Source: BPGX01 sp037447455
Lineage (GTDB): Bacteria; Bacteroidota; Bacteroidia; B-17B0; Aurantibacillaceae
Assembly (NCBI GenBank): GCA_037447455.1
Contig: JBBIGQ010000001.1
Location: 248,001 to 312,000, forward strand
Direction: 5' to 3'
Length of the DNA: 64,000 nt
Shown here: positions 34,568 through 42,578 of the stretch, in pieces
Position numbering within the stretch: the stretch's first letter is position 1
Layout: every line of letters starts with the position of its first letter
The notes under the pieces: model-generated
What the model was told of the DNA's origin: nothing
The model's input: the letters and a program-made list of their open reading frames with translations, nothing else
Databases searched by the model: none
Made by a program: the position numbers and the translations under genes

Positions 34568-35593
34568 TTATTTTCTTTCTAATGCATTCAGCTCAACAAT
34601 AGCCGGTTCAAAATTAGTTTTGTATTTTAAACACTCTTTAAGATCTGCCATTGCTTCGTTTTTCTTTTTTTGCTCAATATTTACAATAGAACGGGCATAA
34701 TATGCTTCTGCATAATCGGGCTTTATCTGTATCGCTCTGGTAAAATATTCAGTAGCATTTTTATTATTTTTTCTAAAAACAAACTCTATAGTACCTAAGT
34801 TGTACAACACATAAGGAGAAGAAGGATACAGATTCAAAATATGCCGGTACAAAGATATAGCACTGTCCACCTGTGCTGTTTGCTGAAAGAAAAAGGCCTT
34901 GTTGTATAAAGCAATATAATTTTTTGGCTCGTACTTTAAGGCATTGTTGTAATACTGCAATGCTAAAGGGTTATTTTTGGCAGCATACAATACGCCCAAA
35001 TCAATGTAAGCATCCGTCATTTGCGGTTCTTGTTCAATAGCTGTTTGCAAACTTGAAATGGCCTTATTAGTATCACCACTTTCTTTATACACATTACCTT
35101 TGATATAATAGCCCTTTGCCAGTGTTTCATCAATTTTAAGTGCTTTGTTCACATACTCAATGGCTTTATCGTACTGTTTTACCAAATAATAAAGCTCTCC
35201 TAATTTTAAATATGCTTCTGTCTGCAAAGGAAATTTTTTGATAATCTCTTCTAGTTTATCTTTAGAGAATTTGGTTTTATTGGCAGCAAAATAAATGTCG
35301 GCTAACAACAAATGGTTTTTTATATTCTGGCTGTCTATTTTAATGGCTCTTTTACAATCGTTGATGGCTACGTCAAACTGCCTTTCCCGAACATATACTA
35401 ATGCTCTCTCTCTGTATAGAGAGTCATTGTCAGGTGACTGAAGCAATAATTGATTGATAGAATCCAATCGTGGATTCTTCAAGATTTTTTGCAAACTGTC
35501 TTGTTGTTGTCGCTCACTTTCACTCACAGATATACTTTGATTACATTGTGTGAAAAATAAACTAATGACAATTAAAAAAATAAACCATTTCAT
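34568..35593 (-). CDS. TPR-repeat lipoprotein
   Basis: A 341-residue lipoprotein from the ATG at 35593: signal MKWFIFLIVISLFFTQC with Cys17, then an S/E/Q linker and about eight tetratricopeptide repeats (for example NCKRAIKIDSQNIKNHLLLA, the YYIKGNVYKESGDTNKAI unit, YYNNALKYEPKNYIALYNKA). TPR proteins serve as protein-binding scaffolds; the partner is unknown. The longer frame to 35749 is rejected because the region upstream of 35593 holds a TATCTTTG promoter element and no signal peptide. It shares a strand with the ABC ATPase (5 bases apart). Confidence 0.83.
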   Translation of the reverse strand: MKWFIFLIVISLFFTQCNQSISVSESERQQQDSLQKILKNPRLDSINQLLLQSPDNDSLYRERALVYVRERQFDVAINDCKRAIKIDSQNIKNHLLLADIYFAANKTKFSKDKLEEIIKKFPLQTEAYLKLGELYYLVKQYDKAIEYVNKALKIDETLAKGYYIKGNVYKESGDTNKAISSLQTAIEQEPQMTDAYIDLGVLYAAKNNPLALQYYNNALKYEPKNYIALYNKAFFFQQTAQVDSAISLYRHILNLYPSSPYVLYNLGTIEFVFRKNNKNATEYFTRAIQIKPDYAEAYYARSIVNIEQKKKNEAMADLKECLKYKTNFEPAIVELNALERK

Positions 35594-35612
35594 ACTAAAA
35601 TAAAAGTAGCCG

Positions 35613-35620
35613 CAAAGATA
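35613..35620 (-). promoter_or_regulatory. -7 element of the TPR lipoprotein gene
   Basis: TATCTTTG on the minus strand is an exact TAnnTTTG, 19 bases before the ATG at 35593. A TTG 16 bases further up is a slightly short-spaced -33 candidate. Confidence 0.5.
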
Positions 35621-35712
35621 TTCGGAATTTTCAATACAAATTATTTTTATATTTATTTCACTTACCCCTTTGCAATTAAAGTTTAACGCCCGAAAGATAT
35701 TTTTGAAAAAAT

Positions 35713-35744
35713 TAAGATAAAACTCATATATCTTATTTAAGATA
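35713..35744. promoter_or_regulatory. Three TAAGATA half-sites in the 35.7-kb divergent region
   Basis: TATCTTA (35729-35735), TT, TAAGATA (35738-35744) form a perfect 7-bp dyad; a further direct TAAGATA lies at 35713-35719. They lie between the divergent TPR lipoprotein and acetyltransferase genes, upstream of both promoters. This may be a regulator site, but AT-rich 7-mers recur by chance. Confidence 0.33.
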
Positions 35745-35825
35745 AACAATGGGACAAATTATATCTTCTTAATTTACTTTTATTCTACAGGATTTTTTCC
35801 TTATTCACCATTAAAAAATTTCCCA

Positions 35826-35833
35826 TAAATTTG
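35826..35833 (+). promoter_or_regulatory. -7 element of the acetyltransferase gene
   Basis: TAAATTTG is an exact TAnnTTTG, 14 bases before the ATG at 35848. No TTG -33 is seen at standard spacing. Confidence 0.42.
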
Positions 35834-35847
35834 CCCGAAAACCACTT

Positions 35848-36534
35848 ATGAACAAATCAAAAAAGCTAGTATTGTTTGGAGACAGTTCTTTCGCAGAAAT
35901 TGCGTATGAATACTTTACTTATGATTCTGAATATGAAGTATGCGCCTTTACAGTAAGTAAGGACTATATAAAAAGAGAACATTTATTTGGTTTGCCTATA
36001 GTACCCTTTGAAGAAATAGAAAAATTGTATCCCCCTTCAGAATACGAAATGCACATTGCTCTGGTCTATAACACCTTAAACAGGAACCGGACAAAGTTTT
36101 ATTATGAAGCCAAAAACAAAGGATATAAATTGGCTAATTATGTCAGTAGTAGGTGCTTTGTGTGGAGAAATGTAACAATGGGCGATAATGTTTTTATTTT
36201 TGAAGACAATACGATTCAGCCCTTTGTAAAAATGGGTTCTAACATTGTATTGTGGAGTGGCAATCATATTGGTCATCATTCTGTATTAGGAAATCATTTA
36301 TTTATCTCTTCACACGTGGTGATCAGTGGGCATTGCACCGTAGGAGATTATTGTTTTTTTGGAGTAAACAGCACCGTTGGAAACAATATCAACATTGGAA
36401 AAGATTGTTTAATCGGAGCGGGCTGTTTAATCGTTAAAGACACCGGTGATGGAAAATTATTTAAAGGCACTGCTTCTAAACCCGATGACCAATCCATCTA
36501 TGAAAAGTTTGGAATATCTAATCCAACAGAATAA
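35848..36534 (+). CDS. NeuD/PglD-type sugar O- or N-acyltransferase
   Basis: A 228-residue acetyl-CoA-dependent transferase of the left-handed beta-helix (hexapeptide) superfamily. Residues ~1-90 form the PglD-like N-terminal domain (LVLFGDSSFAEIAYEYFTYD, FGLPIVPFEEIEK) that binds the sugar substrate. The rest has hexapeptide repeats: VTMGDNVFIFEDNTIQP, VLWSGNHIGHHSVLGNHLFI, SGHCTVGDYCFFGVNS, VGNNINIGKDCLIGAGCLI. The expected catalytic histidine is likely the one in GHHSVLG. It probably acetylates a nucleotide-linked amino sugar for a surface glycan. It stands alone with its own promoter. Confidence 0.85.
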   Translation: MNKSKKLVLFGDSSFAEIAYEYFTYDSEYEVCAFTVSKDYIKREHLFGLPIVPFEEIEKLYPPSEYEMHIALVYNTLNRNRTKFYYEAKNKGYKLANYVSSRCFVWRNVTMGDNVFIFEDNTIQPFVKMGSNIVLWSGNHIGHHSVLGNHLFISSHVVISGHCTVGDYCFFGVNSTVGNNINIGKDCLIGAGCLIVKDTGDGKLFKGTASKPDDQSIYEKFGISNPTE

Positions 36535-36589
36535 CGTTTGTTTGCTGAATACTCTCTTGTTTAATATTACTTTCTATAACATCATTTCT

Positions 36590-36612
36590 TGTATACGATT
36601 GATTAGTATACA
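36590..36612. promoter_or_regulatory. TGTATAC-N9-GTATACA dyad upstream of the BatA operon
   Basis: A perfect 7-bp inverted repeat, TGTATAC (36590-36596) and GTATACA (36606-36612) with a 9-base spacer. Its centre lies about 57 bases upstream of the start site expected from the -7 element at 36645. It could be an activator site for the four-gene operon. Confidence 0.36.
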
Positions 36613-36644
36613 TTAAAATAGTACAGACATTTCGTATTTTCAAT

Positions 36645-36652
36645 TATATTTG
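36645..36652 (+). promoter_or_regulatory. -7 element of the BatA operon
   Basis: TATATTTG is an exact TAnnTTTG and overlaps the TTG at 36650 that could be taken as a start. The ATG at 36659 is only 6 bases downstream, pointing to a nearly leaderless message. Confidence 0.5.
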
Positions 36653-36658
36653 AGCCGT

Positions 36659-38722
36659 ATGCATTTTGTTTATCCAAATGTTTTGTGGGCATTGAGCATA
36701 TTGGCGCTTCCTATTATTATTCACTTTTTCAACATCCGTCGATATAAAAAAATTTATTTTTCAGACGTCCAAAGAATTAAACAGATCGCACAACAAACCC
36801 AGGTCCGAAACAAACTAAAAGAAAGATTAATTCTGATAGCACGCATCCTATCATTGTTGTTTTTAATAATGGCTTTTGCGCAACCAGTCATTAAAAAAAA
36901 TAATTCCTCCATTTCTCATCACACTACTAATAACGAAGTAGTTATATACATAGACAATTCATTTAGTATGGAGAACCTATCAGAAGATGGAAAATTATTG
37001 GATATTGCTATAAAAAAAGCCAAAGAAATTATTCAGATGTTTTCAAAATCAACAAAGTTTATATTGCTGACTAACCAAACAGAATTTCATCAAAACAAAA
37101 CACTTAATCAGGATGAAGCACTTGAATACCTCTCAAAAATATCCGTACAATCTGGCTCTATACCTCTTTCTATACTACTCAACAGAATACACACACTACA
37201 CTTAAAAAATCCACTTGTGTTTGTAATTTCAGATGCTCAAAAAAAATTCACCGATGTTTCTCATCTACAAAAAAATAAAACCCATGTGTTTTACTTTTTA
37301 ATTACCCCACAGCAAAAGAACAATCTATCTATCGACTCTGTCTGGCTGGATAATCCTGTTATTTTACCAAATACCCTACAAAAACTATATATTAAGATCA
37401 GCAACCATAGCTCAGAAAACGCCCAAGATTTACCTGTAAAGCTTGTTCTAAACGATAGTCAGGTGGCTCTGCTAAACGTGTCTATTCCGGCCAATGAAAG
37501 CACAGAAACATTTGTATCTTTCATCCCACAAAATCAAACCATTCAATTTGGCAAAGTGTTTATAAATGACTTCCCCATCAGTTTTGATGATGCCCTTTTC
37601 TTTGCTATTAACACACATATCCGGCTAAAAGTAATGCTCATTAATGGATCCAAAAACCCTGTATCTTCTAAATACTTTCAAAGTTTTTTCCAAAACGATT
37701 CTATCTTTCAATACACCGAATTAAGTGAAAGTCAAATTAATTTTTCTGAACTCGCCCAACAAGATGTTATAGTATTAAATGAAATTACAGAGTTTTCGAC
37801 CGGCTTAGAAGAACAGTTGAAAACATTAAGCCAAAATGGCAAGTGCATTATTGTAATACCCTTCCTTGAAAAAGACCTATATGCCTTACCCTCCGAGTTT
37901 CAAAAGATTAATTGGAAAATAGACACTAGTTCACAACAAATACATTCTGATATTCTAAAACATCCTTTATTTGCTTCTGCATTTGAAAAAACAGACCATG
38001 CTTTTAAGATGCCTGCAGTGAAAGAGCATCTTTTTGCAGATAATCTGACAATTGAACCTATTATTGAACTTAACAACACACATCCGTTTTTATTCAATTA
38101 TCAGAATAACAACAGAAAATATTTTCTTTTTACATCTTCTTTTAATCCTGAAAAAAACCAATTGACATTACACGCATTATTTGTTCCTATCTTATATCAA
38201 TTAGCATTTACAGCCATTCCAAAAGCCCCGGTGTATTATTATTCATCTGAAAACAACCTCATTAAAATCCCTAATTTATCCATTGCTTCTGATAACTCTC
38301 CCAAAATCATAGCCGCCAACACCAAAGACAATACATTCCAGATAATACCTGGTTTTAAGACCGACAATCAAATAGCGTATGTTCAATTGTATGCTTATTA
38401 TAATATTTTGCCCGGTCATTATTATTTGCAAGTAAATAATAAAAATATTTTAGGTTTGAGTTTTAACTTTAATCGGGCTGAGTCAGACATGCAGTTTTAC
38501 ACTGAAAAAGAACTCAAATCAATAATAGAACAATATCAACTGAATACCATTCAGGTCAATGATGTGTCTAATAGACCTATCCAAAAAATTATTCAATCCG
38601 AAATTAAAGGTACTACTTATTGGAAATTATGCTTAATTTTAGCCCTACTATTTTTTCTCATTGAAAGTTTTTTATCGATGAACTTTTTATCCAAACCATT
38701 AAAAGATAAATTTTTCTCATGA
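36659..38722 (+). CDS. BatA/VWA-domain membrane protein
   Basis: A 687-residue inner-membrane protein. Residues 1-~75 are the BatA N-terminal domain: FVYPNVLWALSILALPIIIHFF (first membrane segment) and NIRRYKKIYFSDVQRIKQI, then LILIARILSLLFLIMAFAQPV (second segment). A von Willebrand A region follows with the MIDAS-type VVIYIDNSFSMENL. The middle ~300 residues are beta-rich with no clear motif, and a last segment (LCLILALLFFLIESFL) lies near the C-terminus. Such proteins occur widely in Bacteroidota; the classic Bat operon (moxR-batABCDE) is not here. It starts a transcript with the dihydroorotase-like gene (4-base overlap). Confidence 0.85.
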   Translation: MHFVYPNVLWALSILALPIIIHFFNIRRYKKIYFSDVQRIKQIAQQTQVRNKLKERLILIARILSLLFLIMAFAQPVIKKNNSSISHHTTNNEVVIYIDNSFSMENLSEDGKLLDIAIKKAKEIIQMFSKSTKFILLTNQTEFHQNKTLNQDEALEYLSKISVQSGSIPLSILLNRIHTLHLKNPLVFVISDAQKKFTDVSHLQKNKTHVFYFLITPQQKNNLSIDSVWLDNPVILPNTLQKLYIKISNHSSENAQDLPVKLVLNDSQVALLNVSIPANESTETFVSFIPQNQTIQFGKVFINDFPISFDDALFFAINTHIRLKVMLINGSKNPVSSKYFQSFFQNDSIFQYTELSESQINFSELAQQDVIVLNEITEFSTGLEEQLKTLSQNGKCIIVIPFLEKDLYALPSEFQKINWKIDTSSQQIHSDILKHPLFASAFEKTDHAFKMPAVKEHLFADNLTIEPIIELNNTHPFLFNYQNNNRKYFLFTSSFNPEKNQLTLHALFVPILYQLAFTAIPKAPVYYYSSENNLIKIPNLSIASDNSPKIIAANTKDNTFQIIPGFKTDNQIAYVQLYAYYNILPGHYYLQVNNKNILGLSFNFNRAESDMQFYTEKELKSIIEQYQLNTIQVNDVSNRPIQKIIQSEIKGTTYWKLCLILALLFFLIESFLSMNFLSKPLKDKFFS

Positions 38723-40020
38723 AAATAATTTTACATAAAGCAAAAATATACGATAAGCAGAGCCCCCATCACTTAAAGAAAAAAACAATTGTTATTGACA
38801 ATGGAAAAATAACATCCATTACCGATGCATTGCCTCCCTTAGAAAAAAAATATCCCATCCTGGAATCCCCGCAATTATCAGTATCTCCAGGTTGGATAGA
38901 CCTGCAAGCGGTTTTTGGTGAACCGGGCTTTGAATACAAAGAAACTATTGACTCAGGATTAAAATGTGCAGCCGCGGGGGGCTTTACAGCAGTAGCCGTG
39001 CATTCTAATACACAACCGCCCATACATAACCGCCCTGTTGTAGAATTTCTTTTACAACAAAGCAAAAACAATATCGTGCAGTTATTACCGGTTGGAACCA
39101 TTACACACGCTCAAAAGTCAGAAGATCTGGCAGAAATGTACGATATGAAATTAGGCGGCACTGTTGCATTTTCAGATTACAAACACTCTATAAAAAACAC
39201 ACATCTCCTGATGCGGGCCATGTTGTATGCTCAAAACATAAATGCCTTATTGATTTTACACGTTAATGATTTTTATTTGTCCCAACATGGTCAGATGAAC
39301 GAAAGCGAAATGTCCGCCTATCTTGGTTTAAAGGGAATTCCATACATCGCAGAAACAATCTACCTGCAAAAAATAATTGAACTGATGGAATACTACCCCG
39401 CTGTCCGGATACACATACCGCTTATTTCCTGCAAAAGAAGCGTTGAACTCATCAAACAAGCCAAAAACAAAGGATTATCAATTACCTGTGGCACTTCTCC
39501 AAGTTATTTATTTTTTAATGATACTGCTTTAAAAGATTTTGATACCAACTTTAAACTCATGCCGCCGTTGAGAACAGAAGAAGATAGAAAAGCATTGATA
39601 AAAGGTATATTAAACCGGACCATTGATGTTTTAGTATCCGATCACCAACCACAAGACGAAGAAAGCAAAAATTTAGAATTTGATCTCGCCGAATTTGGCA
39701 TCATTAACTTACAAACAACGTTTCCGGTAGCCAATACTATATTATCAAAAGAAAATACGGAGGTACTCATAGACGCTCTATCGCTTCAACCACGAAAGAT
39801 ATTACATTTACCCAATAACACTATTCTTGAAAACACTCCGGCTAATCTAACAATATTTGAGCCCGCCTTACCTTTTTTCTTTTCAAAAGAAAATAACCTC
39901 TCTCTATCTCACAATTCTCCTTTCTTTAATCAGGAATTAAAAGGCGTTGTTTTAGGAATTATCAATCAAAACAAAGTTCAGTTGACACGTGAAATTGTTT
40001 CAGAAAAATTAAACTCATAA
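38719..40020 (+). CDS. Dihydroorotase-like protein lacking the metal HxH motif
   Basis: A 433-residue protein of the dihydroorotase (PyrC) fold. In active enzymes the first metal motif is DxHxHxREPG; here residues 61-70 read DLQAVFGEPG, so both histidines (Q63, V65) and the arginine (G67) are replaced. Other equivalents remain partly: HVND near residue 180, HIPLISCKRSVELI, and the SDHQPQ segment with the usual DH(A)P acid. It resembles non-catalytic PyrC-prime proteins, which in Pseudomonas stabilise aspartate transcarbamoylase. The equivalent in many Bacteroidota shows the same loss. Coupled to the BatA-like gene by ATGA overlap. Confidence 0.8.
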   Translation: MKIILHKAKIYDKQSPHHLKKKTIVIDNGKITSITDALPPLEKKYPILESPQLSVSPGWIDLQAVFGEPGFEYKETIDSGLKCAAAGGFTAVAVHSNTQPPIHNRPVVEFLLQQSKNNIVQLLPVGTITHAQKSEDLAEMYDMKLGGTVAFSDYKHSIKNTHLLMRAMLYAQNINALLILHVNDFYLSQHGQMNESEMSAYLGLKGIPYIAETIYLQKIIELMEYYPAVRIHIPLISCKRSVELIKQAKNKGLSITCGTSPSYLFFNDTALKDFDTNFKLMPPLRTEEDRKALIKGILNRTIDVLVSDHQPQDEESKNLEFDLAEFGIINLQTTFPVANTILSKENTEVLIDALSLQPRKILHLPNNTILENTPANLTIFEPALPFFFSKENNLSLSHNSPFFNQELKGVVLGIINQNKVQLTREIVSEKLNS

Positions 40021-40022
40021 TT

Positions 40023-40442
40023 ATGTTTATCTCAGATACTAATTTAATCGTTTTAGAATGGACCAGCCGCTGGTTACTTGGCATTTTATTTTTCTTTCAG
40101 GCCTACGACCGAATATTCAGAATAGGACTTAAAGAAGCAGCCAATATCATTTACTATCAAAACACCGAACAACGTTTGCCATTTTTCATCATTCAGATAG
40201 GTATTTATATTACTTCATACATAGAATTGATAGGCGGCATTTTATTATTCTTAGGAATATTCAGAGATATAGTGCTCTATGTTTTATGTCTGGATATGCT
40301 GGTAGCAGCATCGGGCTTCTCTCTCTTAAAACCCATGTGGGATATGAAACACTTCTTTCCAAGATTTATTCTAATCGCCATACAATTATTTCTTCCCTCT
40401 TCATCTTATGTAATAGCATTAGAATACTATATTTTCAAGTAA
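40023..40442 (+). CDS. DoxX-like membrane protein
   Basis: A 139-residue protein with about four membrane segments: WLLGILFFFQAYDRIFRIG, FFIIQIGIYITSYIELIGG-ILLFLGIF, VLYVLCLDMLVAASGFSLL, and IAIQLFLPSSSYVIAL. Layout and size match DoxX-like/DUF417-type membrane proteins, whose role is unclear (suggested quinone- or redox-linked). It starts 2 bases after the dihydroorotase-like gene and precedes the Ig-like lipoprotein gene by 11 bases, so all are probably co-transcribed. Confidence 0.7.
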   Translation: MFISDTNLIVLEWTSRWLLGILFFFQAYDRIFRIGLKEAANIIYYQNTEQRLPFFIIQIGIYITSYIELIGGILLFLGIFRDIVLYVLCLDMLVAASGFSLLKPMWDMKHFFPRFILIAIQLFLPSSSYVIALEYYIFK

Positions 40443-40453
40443 TTTTAAATTCA

Positions 40454-42103
40454 ATGCATTGTTGTTTTGCCAGGATTTACAAGCATCGTCTATTGAATAT
40501 ACATTTAAAAATTTTAATTCTTACCATAACGTTTTTTCTTTTTTATCAGTGCGCCCAGATTGTCCCACTTAACGGCGGAGAAAAAGATACTACTCCACCC
40601 GGCTTAAAATCTGCCACGCCTGAAAATCATTCCCTAAATTTTTCAACATCTTCTATTAAACTTGTTTTTAATGAAAAAATACAACTTTTAAATCCAAATG
40701 ACAACATTCTTATCATTCCCAAAACAAATACCCCCATGCAGTGGAAAGTAAACAATAAAACACTTGAAATAACTCTACCCGAAAACTTAAATAAAAACAC
40801 CACCTACAAAATTATTTTCAATAACTGCATTGCGGACTTAACAGAACGCAACACCATTGATTATTTAGAATATATTTTTAGTACCGGCACTTCCATTGAT
40901 AGCTTTTATATCAAGGGCAATGTAAAAAACGCATGGACCTTAGAACCAGAAAGCAACATACTGATTGCACTCTATGACTCTACCAACCATGACTCCATTC
41001 TTTTAAAAGAAAAACCCTTATACTTCTCAAGAACAAAAAAAGATGGGAGCTATGAAATAAAAAATTTACCTAATAAACCATTTAAGATAGCCGCTTTTTC
41101 GGATAACAATAACAATATGGTTTACGACCCTTTAAAAGAAAAAATCGACCTAAAAGATACTCTCATTCAACCTTCTAAAGACAGTATGCTCCACTTCCTG
41201 ATAGCAGAAGAAAAACCAACTAAAAACTTTCGAAAAAAACATTTTTTCATCAACAACAATCAAATTACACTCATTTATTCTTTCCCCGATCAATACAAAA
41301 TCACACATACCAACAGCAATGCATTAATACTGAACGACTCACTGCACCATTCAGATACATGCAGAATATTATTCTCTCCCACCGATTCTCTTCAACTAGT
41401 CATCCAAACATCCACACACAGCGATAGTATTTTTACGCCCGTTGTAGTGACAGCCAAAAAAACAGCCACCCTTAAATTAAAAACACTTTCTGATAACATT
41501 CAAAGTATTTTTTCTCCCATTATTCTTCAGTCCGATTTTTGGATGGACACAAGTTATTTTAAAAATAAAATTTTTTTGTATAAAAGCCGCGACACGCTAA
41601 ATCCCTTAAATATTCAAGCCTTTGTAAAAGTAAATCCACATCAGATAATCATAAACTATCCTCTTGAAGCCAATACAAATTATATTCTCAAAACACCTAT
41701 ACCAATTCATAATAATAAAGATAGTGTGCTTTATCAAAAAATAAATTTTAAAACAAATGCACCGGATAACTTTGCCCAATTAAAATTAAATATCCTTTTC
41801 CCTGAAAAAAAACACTATATCATTGCATTATGTAACCATCAACATAAAATTATTTATTCACAAAACATAGATCTCCCATTATCTGCTTCCAATCTGCAAA
41901 CCATTGAATTCAAAAACATATTACCAGACACATATATTCTCAAAATTATTCAAGACAATAATGATAACCATCAATGGGATACACATCAAAACGTATTAAA
42001 TAGAAAGAAAAAGCAAAAAGCAGAAAAAATTTTTATTTATCCTAAATCAATTAAACTAATCAATAATTGGGACGTTGTGATAGATTGGAAAGACATAAAA
42101 TAA
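40454..42103 (+). CDS. Ig-like (SbsA/Big_5) domain lipoprotein
   Basis: A 549-residue exported protein. A signal (ILILTITFFLFYQC) ends in the lipobox near Cys32, followed by AQIVPLNGGEKDTTPPGLKS, a start typical of a Bacteroidota family with an SbsA Ig-like (Big_5) domain: IKLVFNEKIQLLNPND and WKVNNKTLEITLPENLNKNTTYKI are its first strands. The rest is beta-rich with the FKIAAFSDNNNNMVYDPLKE pattern and, near the C-terminus, TYILKIIQDNNDNHQWDT, which looks like repeated sandwich domains. Probably a cell-surface protein of unknown role. The earlier in-frame starts lie within the DoxX-like gene and are rejected. Confidence 0.78.
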   Translation: MHCCFARIYKHRLLNIHLKILILTITFFLFYQCAQIVPLNGGEKDTTPPGLKSATPENHSLNFSTSSIKLVFNEKIQLLNPNDNILIIPKTNTPMQWKVNNKTLEITLPENLNKNTTYKIIFNNCIADLTERNTIDYLEYIFSTGTSIDSFYIKGNVKNAWTLEPESNILIALYDSTNHDSILLKEKPLYFSRTKKDGSYEIKNLPNKPFKIAAFSDNNNNMVYDPLKEKIDLKDTLIQPSKDSMLHFLIAEEKPTKNFRKKHFFINNNQITLIYSFPDQYKITHTNSNALILNDSLHHSDTCRILFSPTDSLQLVIQTSTHSDSIFTPVVVTAKKTATLKLKTLSDNIQSIFSPIILQSDFWMDTSYFKNKIFLYKSRDTLNPLNIQAFVKVNPHQIIINYPLEANTNYILKTPIPIHNNKDSVLYQKINFKTNAPDNFAQLKLNILFPEKKHYIIALCNHQHKIIYSQNIDLPLSASNLQTIEFKNILPDTYILKIIQDNNDNHQWDTHQNVLNRKKKQKAEKIFIYPKSIKLINNWDVVIDWKDIK

Positions 42104-42258
42104 ACTATCAATATGTTTGAAACATCAATAAAATCAATGCTTTCAGAAGATACTTAGTATACATAAAAAATGAAAATAAAAATTTCAATAATCATTTATT
42201 TAATTATAGTGTGGATATCAACACCAGTATGTTGAAAAAAAAGTAATCAAAAATTTTA

Positions 42259-42285
42259 TTGTGTGAAATAAATTCCTTTACTTTG
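42259..42285 (+). promoter_or_regulatory. Promoter of the histone-H1-like peptide gene
   Basis: TTG (42259-42261), 17 bases, TACTTTG (42279-42285); the -7 element is one base short of TAnnTTTG. It lies 24 bases before the ATG at 42310. Confidence 0.45.
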
Positions 42286-42309
42286 TAGCAAACCTTAAAA
42301 ACTAAAACC

Positions 42310-42435
42310 ATGGCAAAAAAAGTAGCAAAAAAAGCAGCAAAGAAACCAGCCAAAAAAGCTGCTAAAAAGTCAACTAAAAAAGCAGTGAAAAAAGCTGCAA
42401 AGAAACCAGCCAAAAAAGCTGCAAAGAAAAAATAA
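42310..42435 (+). CDS. Histone-H1-like lysine/alanine-rich peptide
   Basis: A 41-residue peptide built almost wholly of K, A and P: MAKKVAKKAAKKPAKKAA, then KKSTKKAVKK and a second copy of AAKKPAKKAAKK. It resembles the C-terminal tail of histone H1 and the Hc1/HctB-type and Bacteroidota basic nucleoid peptides, which bind DNA non-specifically by charge. It is transcribed from its own promoter and ends before a strong terminator at 42457, so it is a separate, probably well-expressed transcript. The coding DNA holds a 26-bp direct repeat, so length may vary between strains. It is too small for most gene callers. Confidence 0.85.
   Translation: MAKKVAKKAAKKPAKKAAKKSTKKAVKKAAKKPAKKAAKKK
42337..42422 (+). 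repeat. 26-bp direct repeat within the histone-like gene
   Basis: Positions 42337-42362 and 42397-42422 are identical, 60 bases apart and in the same reading frame (both encode AKKPAKKAA). Recombination or slippage between them would add or remove 20 codons. Confidence 0.8.
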
Positions 42436-42456
42436 CACACGCAGAACTGCTGTGTT

Positions 42457-42484
42457 AAAGCCCTTCCAAAAGGAAGGGCTTTTT
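42457..42484 (+). terminator. Rho-independent terminator after the histone-like gene
   Basis: AAAGCCCTTCC (42457-42467), loop AAAA, GGAAGGGCTTT (42472-42482): a perfect 11-bp stem followed directly by T bases. It is 21 bases after the stop codon. Confidence 0.85.
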
Positions 42485-42518
42485 GTTTTAAATTTAAACT
42501 CTTTTTACATCCTTCTAT

Positions 42519-42549
42519 TTGAAAGAGTGGTAAAATTTCTGTATGTTTG
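42519..42549 (+). promoter_or_regulatory. Promoter of the miaE-mutS operon
   Basis: TTG (42519-42521), 20 bases, TATGTTTG (42542-42549): an exact consensus. The -7 element contains the ATG at 42543, which excludes it as a start and places translation at the ATG 42579. Confidence 0.65.
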
Positions 42550-42578
42550 TTCAAAGAAATTTTGAAACACTCAGTAGT

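Noticed and set aside
36659..38722. Full Bat aerotolerance operon
   Set aside because: Only a BatA-like VWA protein is present; moxR and the other bat genes are not in the window.
42111..42125. ATGTTT-G-AAACAT palindrome after the Ig-like lipoprotein gene
   Set aside because: Only 6-bp arms in AT-rich DNA, with no promoter or gene placement that gives it meaning.
42204..42554. 116-residue minus-strand frame rich in FFAAF repeats
   Set aside because: It is the reverse complement of the lysine/alanine-rich histone-like gene and its terminator; the repeats come from that gene.
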